The notes beneath the pieces were generated by a model. It searched no databases and had not been told where the DNA came from. It saw only the letters and a program-made list of their open reading frames with translations. This document shows positions 34,126 to 42,465 of a DNA stretch of 64,000 bases, in pieces. A program made the translations under genes and the position numbers. How positions within the stretch are numbered: the stretch's first letter is position 1; each line of letters begins with the position of its first letter. This DNA is from CAVYHX01 sp963768415 (GTDB lineage: Bacteria; Pseudomonadota; Gammaproteobacteria; UBA9214), in assembly GCA_963768415.1 (NCBI GenBank), contig CAVYHX010000031.1, positions 124,001 to 188,000 of the forward strand. The letters are read 5' to 3'.

Positions 34126-35301
34126 ATGAGTACACCTTTGAAATACCTCGACAAGGCACTCAACTCGCTGCGTGACCTCGATCTTATGCCAACCGATAAC
34201 GCGGAGGCGCCCGTTATCGCATTATTGAACAAGATCACCGACCTGGATGAAGAGAAGGTCGTGGCTATCGCGATGACACTAAACCAGGCCTCACTGTTCA
34301 ACGAAGTCGTCCGTGAACAGGTCAGTGCCATGCAAATCGGTGAGCGCTACAGGGAAATTACCAATTCGTTTAACAGCATTCGTGAAGATGCCAAGGGCAT
34401 GGTCGAACAGCTCGAGGACGGCAAGGTGAACACCTGGGAGCGCGTACAGAATATCTGGATGAAGGTGAGCCGTGGTGACATCTCCGAGCGCTTCGAGAAA
34501 ATAAAAATGGCATATCTGGATGTGGCGGACGATTCCAGGGACCAGATCGAGCGCGAACACCTGATTCTCACAGCCTACCAGGATTTCCGCGGCGCCCTGA
34601 AGGAATCCGAGGTGCTGGCGCTGGAAGTCCTGAATACCGCCCGGGGCAAGCTCGACGCCGCCAAGGCGGATCTGCAGACCGCGATGGATACCCTGGCTGC
34701 ATTTACAGGTGAAGATGCCGCCGGTCGCGCACGCCTGGAACTGACCCGGGACGAACGGATGCGTGATGTTCAGACCGCCGATCAGCGTTACCAGATCTGC
34801 AAGGATCTCTCCGATAACCTGACAGTGGGTTACAACACCTCGGAAGTTGTCATGGCGCGGCTCATCCAGACTACCAACGCCAAGGAGCGCGTGTACCAGC
34901 AGGCAATCAGCTTTTTCGGTACCAATGAAACTGTGTTGACCGCATTGAGCGCATCATTCACCGGCTTGCACGGGTTGCACGAGAGCACGGAGACCCTGAA
35001 TGCGATGAAAGAAGGCGTCAGCAAGAGCCTCGAAGACCTCGCCGATATCGGTGGCAAGGTGCAGGAAGAGGCCATCAAGGCCGGCTATGGACCGACCATC
35101 CGCGCCGATGCCGTCAAGCGCCTGGTCGATTCGGTGGTCAGCTTCCAGGAACACTCACGCCTCATTATCGAGGAAATGCGCAAGCTGAGCACTCAGAACG
35201 CCGAGGAAATCCGTGACGCGGTGGAAGAAGGCAAGCAGCGCCTGGCCCGGCTGGTCGAGGAAGGCAAGGCATTCCCGCTGACAGTGCCGGGGCAGTCATA
35301 A
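34126..35301 (+). CDS. Helical protein, first gene of a three-gene operon of unknown function
   Basis: 391 residues from the ATG at 34126 (AGGCAGGGAAC upstream; the longer frame to 34039 has no ribosome site). Almost entirely helical: repeated amphipathic segments such as NSFNSIREDAKGMVEQLEDGKVNTW, NTARGKLDAAKADLQTAMDTL and HSRLIIEEMRKLSTQNAEEIRDAVEEGKQRLARLVEEGK. No signal peptide or membrane segment. The arrangement of helices ending in a basic, Glu-rich coil is reminiscent of TelA-type toxic-anion-resistance proteins, but I see no diagnostic motif, so this is a resemblance only. Spacing to the next gene is 30 bases. Confidence 0.7.
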   Translation: MSTPLKYLDKALNSLRDLDLMPTDNAEAPVIALLNKITDLDEEKVVAIAMTLNQASLFNEVVREQVSAMQIGERYREITNSFNSIREDAKGMVEQLEDGKVNTWERVQNIWMKVSRGDISERFEKIKMAYLDVADDSRDQIEREHLILTAYQDFRGALKESEVLALEVLNTARGKLDAAKADLQTAMDTLAAFTGEDAAGRARLELTRDERMRDVQTADQRYQICKDLSDNLTVGYNTSEVVMARLIQTTNAKERVYQQAISFFGTNETVLTALSASFTGLHGLHESTETLNAMKEGVSKSLEDLADIGGKVQEEAIKAGYGPTIRADAVKRLVDSVVSFQEHSRLIIEEMRKLSTQNAEEIRDAVEEGKQRLARLVEEGKAFPLTVPGQS

Positions 35302-35331
35302 CTTAATCCGGACCACAGGCAGCCCCGAATC

Positions 35332-36246
35332 ATGGCCGGGACAAATACGGACACCAGGCATCCGCTCGATGAAATCATGCTGGCCATGGACGTGGTCGAC
35401 ACCTTGCGGCATCGCCAGCTGCTGGTCGAGCGTGAACTCAATACGGAAGCACGCGAGCAAACGCTGATCAGGCGGCTGCGCGAAATCTATGCCGCCCAGG
35501 GAATCGATGTCCCGGACCATGTGCTGGCCGAAGGTGTTGCCGCCCTGGAGGAGGAGCGCTTCGTCTACACTCCGCCCGAACCGGGCTTGCGAGTTACCCT
35601 CGCACGCATCTACATCACCCGCGGCATCTGGGGCAAGGCCTTGCTGGCGATCCTGGCCATGGTCATCGCTATTGCGATTGTGTACGTAACGCTGATCAGC
35701 GGGCCGCAACAACGCCGTCTGGCAGCACTCCCCGCGGAATTGGCCGCACAGCGGCAGGCAATCATCGAACAAACCACGCTCCCCGAAGCCAGAGAGCGTG
35801 CGGATCAGTATCTCAAACAGGGCCAGCTAGCCGTGCGCGAGAATGATACCGAAGCAGCCGCGGCAGCGATTGCCTCCCTGAAGGCCCTGCGTGCGCAGCT
35901 TGAACGGGAATACACCGTCCGCATCGTGTCGCGGCCGAATGCCCCCAGTGGCGTCTGGCGCATGCCCGAACTCAACACCAAGGCCCGCAACTACTACATT
36001 ATCGTCGAGGCGGTGTCGCAGGATGGCGGGACACTGACATTACCGGTTCGCAACGAAGAGGACGGCAGGACCTACAATGTCAGCATATGGGGGCTGCGCG
36101 TTGACGAACAGTTGTATCGACAAATCGCCGCCGACAAACAGGATGACGGGATTATTCAGAATAACAACTTCGGGGTAAAGCTACGTGGCCAGCTCGTGCC
36201 CGAGTATGTCTTGCCGACAACCGGCGCGACGATCACCGCCTGGTAG
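35332..36246 (+). CDS. DUF6384-like membrane protein, second gene of the operon
   Basis: 304 residues. The N-terminal part EIMLAMDVVDTLRHRQLLVERELNTEAREQTLIRRLREIYAAQGIDVPDHVLAEGVAALEEERF matches what I recall of DUF6384 (name from memory). One membrane helix follows (ALLAILAMVIAIAIVYVTLI, about 105-124), then a coiled coil and a C-terminal beta-rich domain (YYIIVEAVSQDGGTLTLPVRNEEDGRTYNVSIWGLRVDEQLY). The orientation implies a cytoplasmic N-terminus and a periplasmic C-domain. The third gene begins 9 bases after the stop. Confidence 0.72.
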   Translation: MAGTNTDTRHPLDEIMLAMDVVDTLRHRQLLVERELNTEAREQTLIRRLREIYAAQGIDVPDHVLAEGVAALEEERFVYTPPEPGLRVTLARIYITRGIWGKALLAILAMVIAIAIVYVTLISGPQQRRLAALPAELAAQRQAIIEQTTLPEARERADQYLKQGQLAVRENDTEAAAAAIASLKALRAQLEREYTVRIVSRPNAPSGVWRMPELNTKARNYYIIVEAVSQDGGTLTLPVRNEEDGRTYNVSIWGLRVDEQLYRQIAADKQDDGIIQNNNFGVKLRGQLVPEYVLPTTGATITAW

Positions 36247-36255
36247 CAACGGATC

Positions 36256-37679
36256 ATGTGGAGCGGCCAGCAAACACTCACCACGATCGATCAGAGCCTG
36301 CGCCAGGTGCGCCAGCAGGTCCGCGAACTTGACTCCGAGGTACAGGTTACCAGCAGGAAGCTGGTGCAGCTGGGTCAGAAAGAAGCGGAGGGATACCGGC
36401 AACTGGCGCAGATGCGGCTTGATCAGCTGATCAGGGGGAGATCATAACGGGCCTCGATGCAGCCGATCGGCGCGTACAGGCGTTGCTCGCCGAACGCGAG
36501 CAGGCATTAGCTGCACTTGAGGCACGCATCGAGGCATCACAACAGACACAGAATGAACTGGACACCGAACGTGAATCCCTCCGTCAGCAGGTCGACCAGA
36601 CCGAGGAGCAACTCGACCAGGCGGAAGCCGCCACACAACAGCGCCTGCAGGAAGATCCAGCTCACAAGGAGCTGCTCGCCGCTGCGCATGCGGCAGACGA
36701 TATTGCCAAACAGGCGGAAGCAAAAACGGCCCAGGCCGAAGCGGACCGAATCGAAAAAGGCGGCCCTTACGAGGCGGATTCACTCTTCATGTATCTGTGG
36801 GCGAGGCATTACGGCACATCCCGCTACGCGGCCGGACCTCTGGCCAGATTCCTCGACAGGAAGGTGGCGCGCTTGTGTGATTATCATGCGGCCCGTCCCA
36901 ACTATGCCATGTTGCTCGAGATTCCGGCCCGGCTGCGCGAGCATGCGCAGTGGGTTCGCAACGACGCCGATGCAGCCTTTGCGGCCCTGGAAGCGCAGGA
37001 GGCAGCGGCAGCGGATGGTGATGGCATCCCCGCCCTGCGCACGGCAGTTGAACAGAGAGAACAATCGCTCCGGTCGATCGATGAACGCATTCAGCAGGAG
37101 GAAGAGACCTTCAACCGGCTGCTGCAGGAACGGGCCAGATTTGCTGCGGCTGAAGATCCGTACTTCAACAAGGCAATCACGACCCTGGTAGCGGAGTTCG
37201 AGCGTGAAGGTTTTTCATCCTTGCGCCAGCAGGCCGAGATGACGGTTACCGCGAAAGACGACAGCATCATCCGCAAGCTGTCCATGATAGATAACGAGAA
37301 ACGGCAGCACGAGGATGCCCTGGTTCATCACAAGCAAATGCACATGCGGCAGCTGGGCCGTTTGCAGGAACTGCAAGGGGTCCGGCGCAACTTCAAGCGC
37401 GAGCGCTTCGACGACATGCATTCCGCGTTTGATAACACTGGCCTGTTGACCGTGATCATGAACGAGTTCCTGCGTGGAGTCGCCAGTTCCGACGACCTGT
37501 GGGGTACTATCCTGCGCAACCAGCGCTATCGTAAAACCCGCTCCAATCCGGATTTCGGCAGCGGCGGCTTCGGTCGCTCGCGCAAGGTCTGGCGCATCCC
37601 GTCCTCGCGCCGGGGCGGCACCTTTCGTGGCGGCATGGGACGCCGCGGCGGCGGCTTCCGCACCCGTGGCGGTTTCTGA
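36256..37679 (+). CDS. Coiled-coil protein with RGG-like basic tail, one frameshift
   Basis: About 475 codons once one base is restored in the G run at 36434-36438, where ...RLDQLI and GEIITGLDAADRRVQALLAEREQ join in frame. Two long coiled coils (about residues 15-160) contain almost only Glu, Gln, Arg and Ala. A middle domain (DSLFMYLWARHYGTSRYAAGPLARFLDRKVARLCDYHAARPNYAMLLEIPARLREH) is followed by more coil and a basic tail rich in Arg and Gly (RRGGTFRGGMGRRGGGFRTRGGF). The tail resembles RGG-type RNA or membrane-binding regions. Last gene of the three-gene operon; function unknown. Confidence 0.72.
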
Positions 37680-38144
37680 CATCGCCAGGATCATCGGACC
37701 AGAATCGCGCCCGTGAACCCGCAAGCCAGCCCTGACCTTTCTGATGGATTGGAGGACTTCTCGGGCGGATTTCTCAGCACCACCAAACCACCCCGCATGC
37801 GCGTGGACTACACCGGGCACTGCCTGAATGCATTTGTCATCATGGATCGGGCGGGAATGCTTGAAAAAGCGGAAGACATACCTGACACAACTGCGAAATA
37901 AAAACCCGCCTGTCAAGCGAACCGTCAGGACAGGACGACACAGGGCGCCGCATGCAGCGAGCTTCGAAATACAACGCTGGCATCTGACTGATCAGGCGTC
38001 ACTGAAAGTTGCGAGTATGCGGACGGCTTGGTTCTGCGTAGAGTCGCCGTTCCACGATCGCAATAAACCCGGTTAACAGGAGACTTCTAATCGGCAACTA
38101 TCGGCGAACTCAGTCCTTCATTAATTACGTTTAGACAAACAAAA
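37680..38144. other. Region without convincing gene
   Basis: About 460 bp downstream of the three-gene operon. A 62-codon open frame (37713-37901, starting MNPQASPDLSDGLEDF) has no ribosome site and no recognisable features. Base composition becomes lower in GC from about 37.9 kb on. Confidence 0.4.
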
Positions 38145-38162
38145 CCCCACGCTATGGTGGGG
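38145..38162 (-). terminator. Rho-independent terminator for the minus-strand gene at 38197
   Basis: CCCCAC-CATAGC-GTGGGG on the minus strand, followed by TTTTGTTTG. It lies 35 bases past the stop of the secreted-protein gene. Confidence 0.75.
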
Positions 38163-38196
38163 CTGTATTGGCAGAATTTTGCTTGTTATGTGACGT

Positions 38197-38622
38197 TTAT
38201 AGATTGTTTGGATTTCCATCAATGATTCGGGTGTATGTCTTCATGTGCTTCTTTGGTTTCGTGATATTTTCAGGGACTTTATACAGCTTCCATTCATCAC
38301 CCTCCTTGGTTATTTTTCGACGACTTGAACCCCAATGCTCCCTATTCGTATTTAAATAGCCATCATCATCGACAGACCAGGTGCCTTTTTCTGGTTTACC
38401 GTCCAGAAGCTGCCGAAACGTCCCATCCGGGTCAAAATATGTGACCGATGATTGTGCCCTTCTTGGATTTATGGCTTCCACCGTTTTACCGCTGATCAGT
38501 TGTTTTACTTCCTCTGCGCCAAGATACTCGATCGCAACGGCAGTTGCTGCAAAACCAAACAGGCTTAAAGCAATCAGGCTCCATCGCATAAAAGTACAGA
38601 CACTCCTCGAGCCTTTCATCAT
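38197..38622 (-). CDS. Small exported protein, unknown function
   Basis: 141 residues (130 if started at the ATG at 38589). Signal peptide (MRWSLIALSLFGFAATAVA) and a beta-rich mature part (GKTVEAINPRRAQSSVTYFDPDGTFRQLLDGKPEKGTWSVDDDGYL..) of the DUF995/lipocalin-like style: GKT, FDPDG-F, GTWSVDDDG. Neither ATG has an ideally spaced ribosome site. An intrinsic terminator follows. Family placement is tentative. Confidence 0.62.
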   Translation of the reverse strand: MMKGSRSVCTFMRWSLIALSLFGFAATAVAIEYLGAEEVKQLISGKTVEAINPRRAQSSVTYFDPDGTFRQLLDGKPEKGTWSVDDDGYLNTNREHWGSSRRKITKEGDEWKLYKVPENITKPKKHMKTYTRIIDGNPNNL

Positions 38623-38790
38623 CCCCTCGAATTAATAAAGTTACGCAGTATAACTAATTACAGTATTCGGGATGATTGCATATTTGATGGGTTATTTATA
38701 ATGGCAACAACGAGTTGATCCATGTCATCCGACTTCGGTCAACAGCAGACTTTGACTCAAAGCATTACGGCATCCAGATGAGAAGGGTGT

Positions 38791-39117
38791 TCAGCGAGTA
38801 CGCTGGCCGCCGTTCGGTACCATCTGCTGCATCATCCCTGCTGGATTCATTTGTTGAAGCTGCTGGCTTCCCTGGGAGAACGCCTTCCCCAGGCTGTGGA
38901 TGCTTTTTTCCATACGCTGCATGGACACATTCATGTTGTTCACACTGTCCTGCATTTCGCTGACATCCTGCGAAAGTGCGCCCACGTATTCGGTCATCTC
39001 GCTCATCGATTTACTCATATCGAACATCAGCTTTAAGAATAATAGTACGATGACTCCTGCGGCAAGTATTAACAGCGTCTGTGGCGATTTGCCGGGCATT
39101 ATATTATGTACACTCAT
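38791..39117 (-). CDS. Membrane-anchored coiled-coil protein
   Basis: 108 residues: one membrane helix (LLILAAGVIVLLFLKLMF), then a heptad-rich coil (SKSMSEMTEYVGALSQDVSEMQDSVNNMNVSMQRMEKSIHSLGKAF) rich in Met and Ser and ending in QQLQQMNPAGMMQQMVPN. The coil could serve dimerisation. No conserved catalytic residues. Start by first ATG; no clear ribosome site. It sits in the AT-richer region and has no obvious partner. Confidence 0.55.
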   Translation of the reverse strand: MSVHNIMPGKSPQTLLILAAGVIVLLFLKLMFDMSKSMSEMTEYVGALSQDVSEMQDSVNNMNVSMQRMEKSIHSLGKAFSQGSQQLQQMNPAGMMQQMVPNGGQRTR

Positions 39118-39741
39118 TAGGTCAATGGGCCTGATACTACCAATGTCGCCATACCCAGGATACAGAATACTCCACTGCTGCGAAAAAAGCTGATCGGCGA
39201 ATATCCGCCAACTACATGATTCCGGCGTGCGCCAGAATCCATGCGGTTCCCCGGCAGTTACGATATGTATCCCGCAACTCGGAATTTTCCGACTGAAATC
39301 ATGAGGTTCACCTCATGCCAGTGCAGGGCGCAATAGCGCAGCGTATTGCGCCGCAGGTATCGGCACCAACCAGGTAAAGTAACGTTCATTACGGTTAGTC
39401 GATCACTTTCATGATGTATTCAGGTCGCATGGGATAGATACGTCTGTTCCGGTGGTGCATATACCTTTACAGCCAGTGCAGGGCTGAACAAAATAGCCCG
39501 CCGGTTAAATCAGCGCCCCAGAAAAACCTTGGGATTTGTAATACCGGCAGATAAACTGCAGGCAAACGTTGCGTCCATAGATTGAATCCAACGGCTATAC
39601 CAGTATTTCGGGGACCGTAGCATGAATCACTGAATAGCGTTGATCAGTTTATTGCGTTTTTTTGGAGTTGCGGTATAGATAGCCACCTATCCATGAATGC
39701 CTGTGCGGCTGTTATTGGGCAAGAATATTCTGTTGTTTAAA
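39118..39741. other. Intergenic region with inverted 74-bp-type repeat copy
   Basis: About 620 bp. It contains an inverted copy of the 74-bp repeat (39317-39386) and nothing gene-like. A further fragment AGCCAGTGCAGGGC lies at 39470-39483. The 5' part is the promoter region of the minus-strand coiled-coil gene. Confidence 0.5.
39317..39386 (-). repeat. Inverted copy of the 74-bp repeat, upstream of the kinase
   Basis: The reverse complement of most of the unit found at 41251-41455: it holds GGCGCAATAGCGCAGCG, the CAGGTATCGGC core and AACCAGGTAAAGTAACGTT, at about 90% identity by eye. It is a single copy. The stem GGCGCAATA/TATTGCGCC is kept. Confidence 0.75.
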
Positions 39742-41199
39742 ATGATGAGATACCTCTTATTTATATCGATATTTCTACAAAGCCCGCCTTTATATGCAGG
39801 CTTGAGAATGCAGTTTAAGTATCCGGATGGTTCAACGAACTGGCAGCATGTCGCCAACTGGTCCGGCGGTATACTGATCCTGTTATTATCGATAGCAGTC
39901 ATAAATCTTTTCTTCACATGGCGAAAAGTCCGCAAATCCAATCTGGAACTAAAGGAGATTCGCAATGGGCTTGAGTTGCGTGTGCAGGAACGCACAGCCA
40001 CGCTGGATGAGTCAAATCGTTTACTAAAAGAAACCAATAAACTGCTCGAAAACGAGATCGCCATGCACGTGAGTACCGCATCCAGACTGCGTGCTTCAGA
40101 GTCTTATATAAAGAATATCCTGAGATCCATGCCGCTGATGTTGGTTGGCGTAAATAAGGATGGGCAGATTACCCATTGGAATGAGCGGGCTGAAGATATT
40201 ACCGGCATAAAAGCAGAAGATGTATTGGACAAAATTCTGTGGGATGCCTACCCGATAATTACTGTGTCGCCTCGTCAGGTTAGCGAAGCTATGCAAAAGA
40301 ATGAAACGATCACCATCAAACACAGTCAGCGCGGTCAATACTATTTTGATATCACCATCTATCCACTTCAGGACCAGGTTGAAACCGGTGTAGTAATCCT
40401 GATTGATGACGTGACCAAGAAAATACTCGCCGAAAATATGCTGATTCAAAATGACAAAATTTCATCCATGGGTGAACTGGCATCGTCAATGGCCCATGAT
40501 ATCAACATGCCGCTCCAATCCATCTTATTCGACTTGAGAACCTTTCAGCATTTACTTTCTGATAGCAGCCAGTATACGAATGAAAACAAGAGCAATGGTA
40601 TACCTGAAAAACTCGATAATTTGTTATCACACGCCTATGAGGAAGGCGAAAAAGTGGCATCAATTATCCAGAATTTGCAGGAATTTGCCCGCGGGCGCAG
40701 TGGCAGAAAACAACTTTCCAATATCGTCGACGTTATGGAGCATACCCTGGAATTGGCTGGTGATGTGTTATCGGCTCCGTCGAGACTCAAGTTCAGAGAC
40801 ATACAGATCGAAAGAAACTATGAAAAATATTTACCCATGATACCCTGTTATGTGACTGAGTTGCAGCAGGCTTTTCTCAGTTTGTTTCGTCATGCCTATG
40901 ATGCTCTGGGCCGGGTGAATGACCCCGGTCATAAGCCAATCATCAAGATTCAAATGAATGTAAGTTATGACAGTTTCTGGATAAGAATCCAGCATAATGG
41001 TATTGGCTTAACTGATGAAGAGCTATTGTATTTGTTCGAACCATTCGTCAGAAAAGATGCGCCTGAAGTTGGTTACGATGCTGGCAAGCGGCTGTCATTT
41101 GCGTACTTTATTATTACCGAGCAGCATCAGGGATATATGGCGGTGACCTCCGATATCAATGTGGGCACTACATTTCATATACAAATGCTTCTAAAGTAG
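39742..41199 (+). CDS. PAS-domain sensor histidine kinase with atypical ATPase domain
   Basis: About 485 residues from 39742. A short signal-anchor and second hydrophobic segment (GGILILLLSIAVINLFF) bound a small periplasmic part, then a coiled coil and a PAS domain (SMPLMLVGVNKDGQITHWNERAEDITG). The H-box is SMAHDINMPLQ with His-Asp instead of His-Glu. The N-box is SLFRHAYDAL, with His where the Mg-binding Asn usually stands. G1 reads QHNGIG instead of DNGIG, and G2 lacks GLGL (GKRLSFAYF). The ATP site looks compromised, so it may be a pseudokinase or phosphatase. GC is visibly lower than in neighbours, and the gene is bracketed by inverted repeats. Confidence 0.78.
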   Translation: MMRYLLFISIFLQSPPLYAGLRMQFKYPDGSTNWQHVANWSGGILILLLSIAVINLFFTWRKVRKSNLELKEIRNGLELRVQERTATLDESNRLLKETNKLLENEIAMHVSTASRLRASESYIKNILRSMPLMLVGVNKDGQITHWNERAEDITGIKAEDVLDKILWDAYPIITVSPRQVSEAMQKNETITIKHSQRGQYYFDITIYPLQDQVETGVVILIDDVTKKILAENMLIQNDKISSMGELASSMAHDINMPLQSILFDLRTFQHLLSDSSQYTNENKSNGIPEKLDNLLSHAYEEGEKVASIIQNLQEFARGRSGRKQLSNIVDVMEHTLELAGDVLSAPSRLKFRDIQIERNYEKYLPMIPCYVTELQQAFLSLFRHAYDALGRVNDPGHKPIIKIQMNVSYDSFWIRIQHNGIGLTDEELLYLFEPFVRKDAPEVGYDAGKRLSFAYFIITEQHQGYMAVTSDINVGTTFHIQMLLK

Positions 41200-41595
41200 G
41201 CTGATCGGAAGAGAGGAGTTAACGGGGGCTGGCCAGATCAAAGGGGGCAGCCCTACACTGGCTAATCAACGTTACTTTACCCGGTTGGGCCGATACCTGT
41301 GGCGCAATACGCTGCGCTATTGCGCCCTACACTGGCTAATCAACGTTACTTTACCTGGTTGGGCCGATACCTGCGGCGCAATACGCTGCGCTATTGCGCC
41401 CTACACTGGCTAATCAACGTTACATTACCTGGTTGATGCCGATACCTGCGGCGCTACACTGGATGGATACATCAGGAAGGTGATCGGCTTGATTATTGCT
41501 GCACGGGAACCGGACGTTTTATATATTTCCCTCATCCTGCCAGCCGGTGCAACGCCGCCGGATAACAGATCCGGGGCGCTGCATATCACTCTGTA
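41200..41595. other. Intergenic region with tandem 74-bp repeats
   Basis: About 400 bp downstream of the kinase. The main content is the tandem repeat (41251-41455). The rest is unremarkable; no gene seen. Confidence 0.5.
41251..41455 (+). repeat. Tandem 74-bp repeat, two full and one partial unit
   Basis: Units at 41251-41324, 41325-41398 and a shortened 41399-41455. Each starts CCCTACACTGGCTAATCAAC, continues GTTACTTTACC-GGTTG and CCGATACCTG, and ends with the hairpin GGCGCAATA-CGCTGCGC-TATTGCGCC. The third unit stops before the hairpin. An inverted single copy is at 39317-39386. Confidence 0.8.
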
Positions 41596-42126
41596 TCAGT
41601 CGTCATAGTAATCGTAAGACGTGTTCGCATCGCCGGCATGACTGATGGCATAACCTAACAGGCCTCCCAGCAGCAGACCAATCGCCAGCTTTTCATCATC
41701 GTCGTCATCGTCGTACGAGTTATATATTGTTTGGGGCTGACTGTAATAGCGGTTATGTTTATTATAATGGCGTTTGTAATCATGGCGATCACGATGGCCG
41801 CCCTTGTAGTGGTGCCTGTCCCCATAATGCCCGCGGTTATCCCGGTTGTAGTATTTACGTGCATTCTTGGCAAATTTGTGATCCCTTGTCTTGTGACGCG
41901 TGTACCCATGGTCACGTTTGTCACGGTAGCTGCGTTCGACATGACCACGGTCACGGTGACTGCGATTCTGGTAGCTGCGGTCACGGTGCCCACGGTCCTG
42001 GCTGGCGCTATTATCCTGACTGTGGCGACCAGAACGGTCCCGTTCAGCCAAGGCTGCGCCCGGGATGATCATGGACAGGGCCATAATGCCCGCAATGATA
42101 GATGATGCCCTGCTTTTGATATACAT
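41596..42126 (-). CDS. Exported His/Arg/Asp-rich low-complexity protein
   Basis: 176 residues from the ATG at 42126 (AGGAGC 6 bases upstream). Signal peptide (IIAGIMALSMIIPGAALA), then a low-complexity segment dominated by Arg, Asp, His, Ser and Tyr (HRDRSYQNRSHRDRGHVERSYRDKRDH...). Six Asp in a row precede a hydrophobic glycine zipper (LAIGLLLGGLLGYAISHA) and a Tyr/Asp tail. The His-rich region could bind metals; this is inference. The composition makes homologue recognition unreliable. Confidence 0.62.
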   Translation of the reverse strand: MYIKSRASSIIAGIMALSMIIPGAALAERDRSGRHSQDNSASQDRGHRDRSYQNRSHRDRGHVERSYRDKRDHGYTRHKTRDHKFAKNARKYYNRDNRGHYGDRHHYKGGHRDRHDYKRHYNKHNRYYSQPQTIYNSYDDDDDDEKLAIGLLLGGLLGYAISHAGDANTSYDYYDD

Positions 42127-42465
42127 ATCTTGCTCCTGAATTGGGGGGTTACGAATACAGCTAACGCGCCGGCGCCGGAAAGGGTAACAACGGCGCTTCA
42201 TTCCAGCATTCTGGATACAGTTAACACGCAACTGACGGTTAATAATCACAATTACCCCCGCCCGCCCGTGCCCTGACCTGGGTCTCGCCCGGATTCAGGT
42301 AGAACTGGATACGCGCGTCCATGGATGAGAAAATTTCCGGCCAAATATGATTTAGCTCAATATTTCCGGAACACGGTCACCCTAAGCTATGAAAAAACCA
42401 TTGCTGTTCGCGGGCGTGCGACTGCGCGCCGTGGAGCAGTGGCCGGCCACAGGAGAGACACCCGC
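42127..42465. other. Divergent intergenic region
   Basis: About 340 bp between the low-complexity gene and the oxidoreductase/NifJ module, holding promoters for both directions. No clear boxes or palindromes found. Confidence 0.4.

Noticed and set aside
41251..41455. Direct repeats considered as a CRISPR array
   Set aside because: The units are 74 bp and contiguous with no unique spacers; no cas genes are present.
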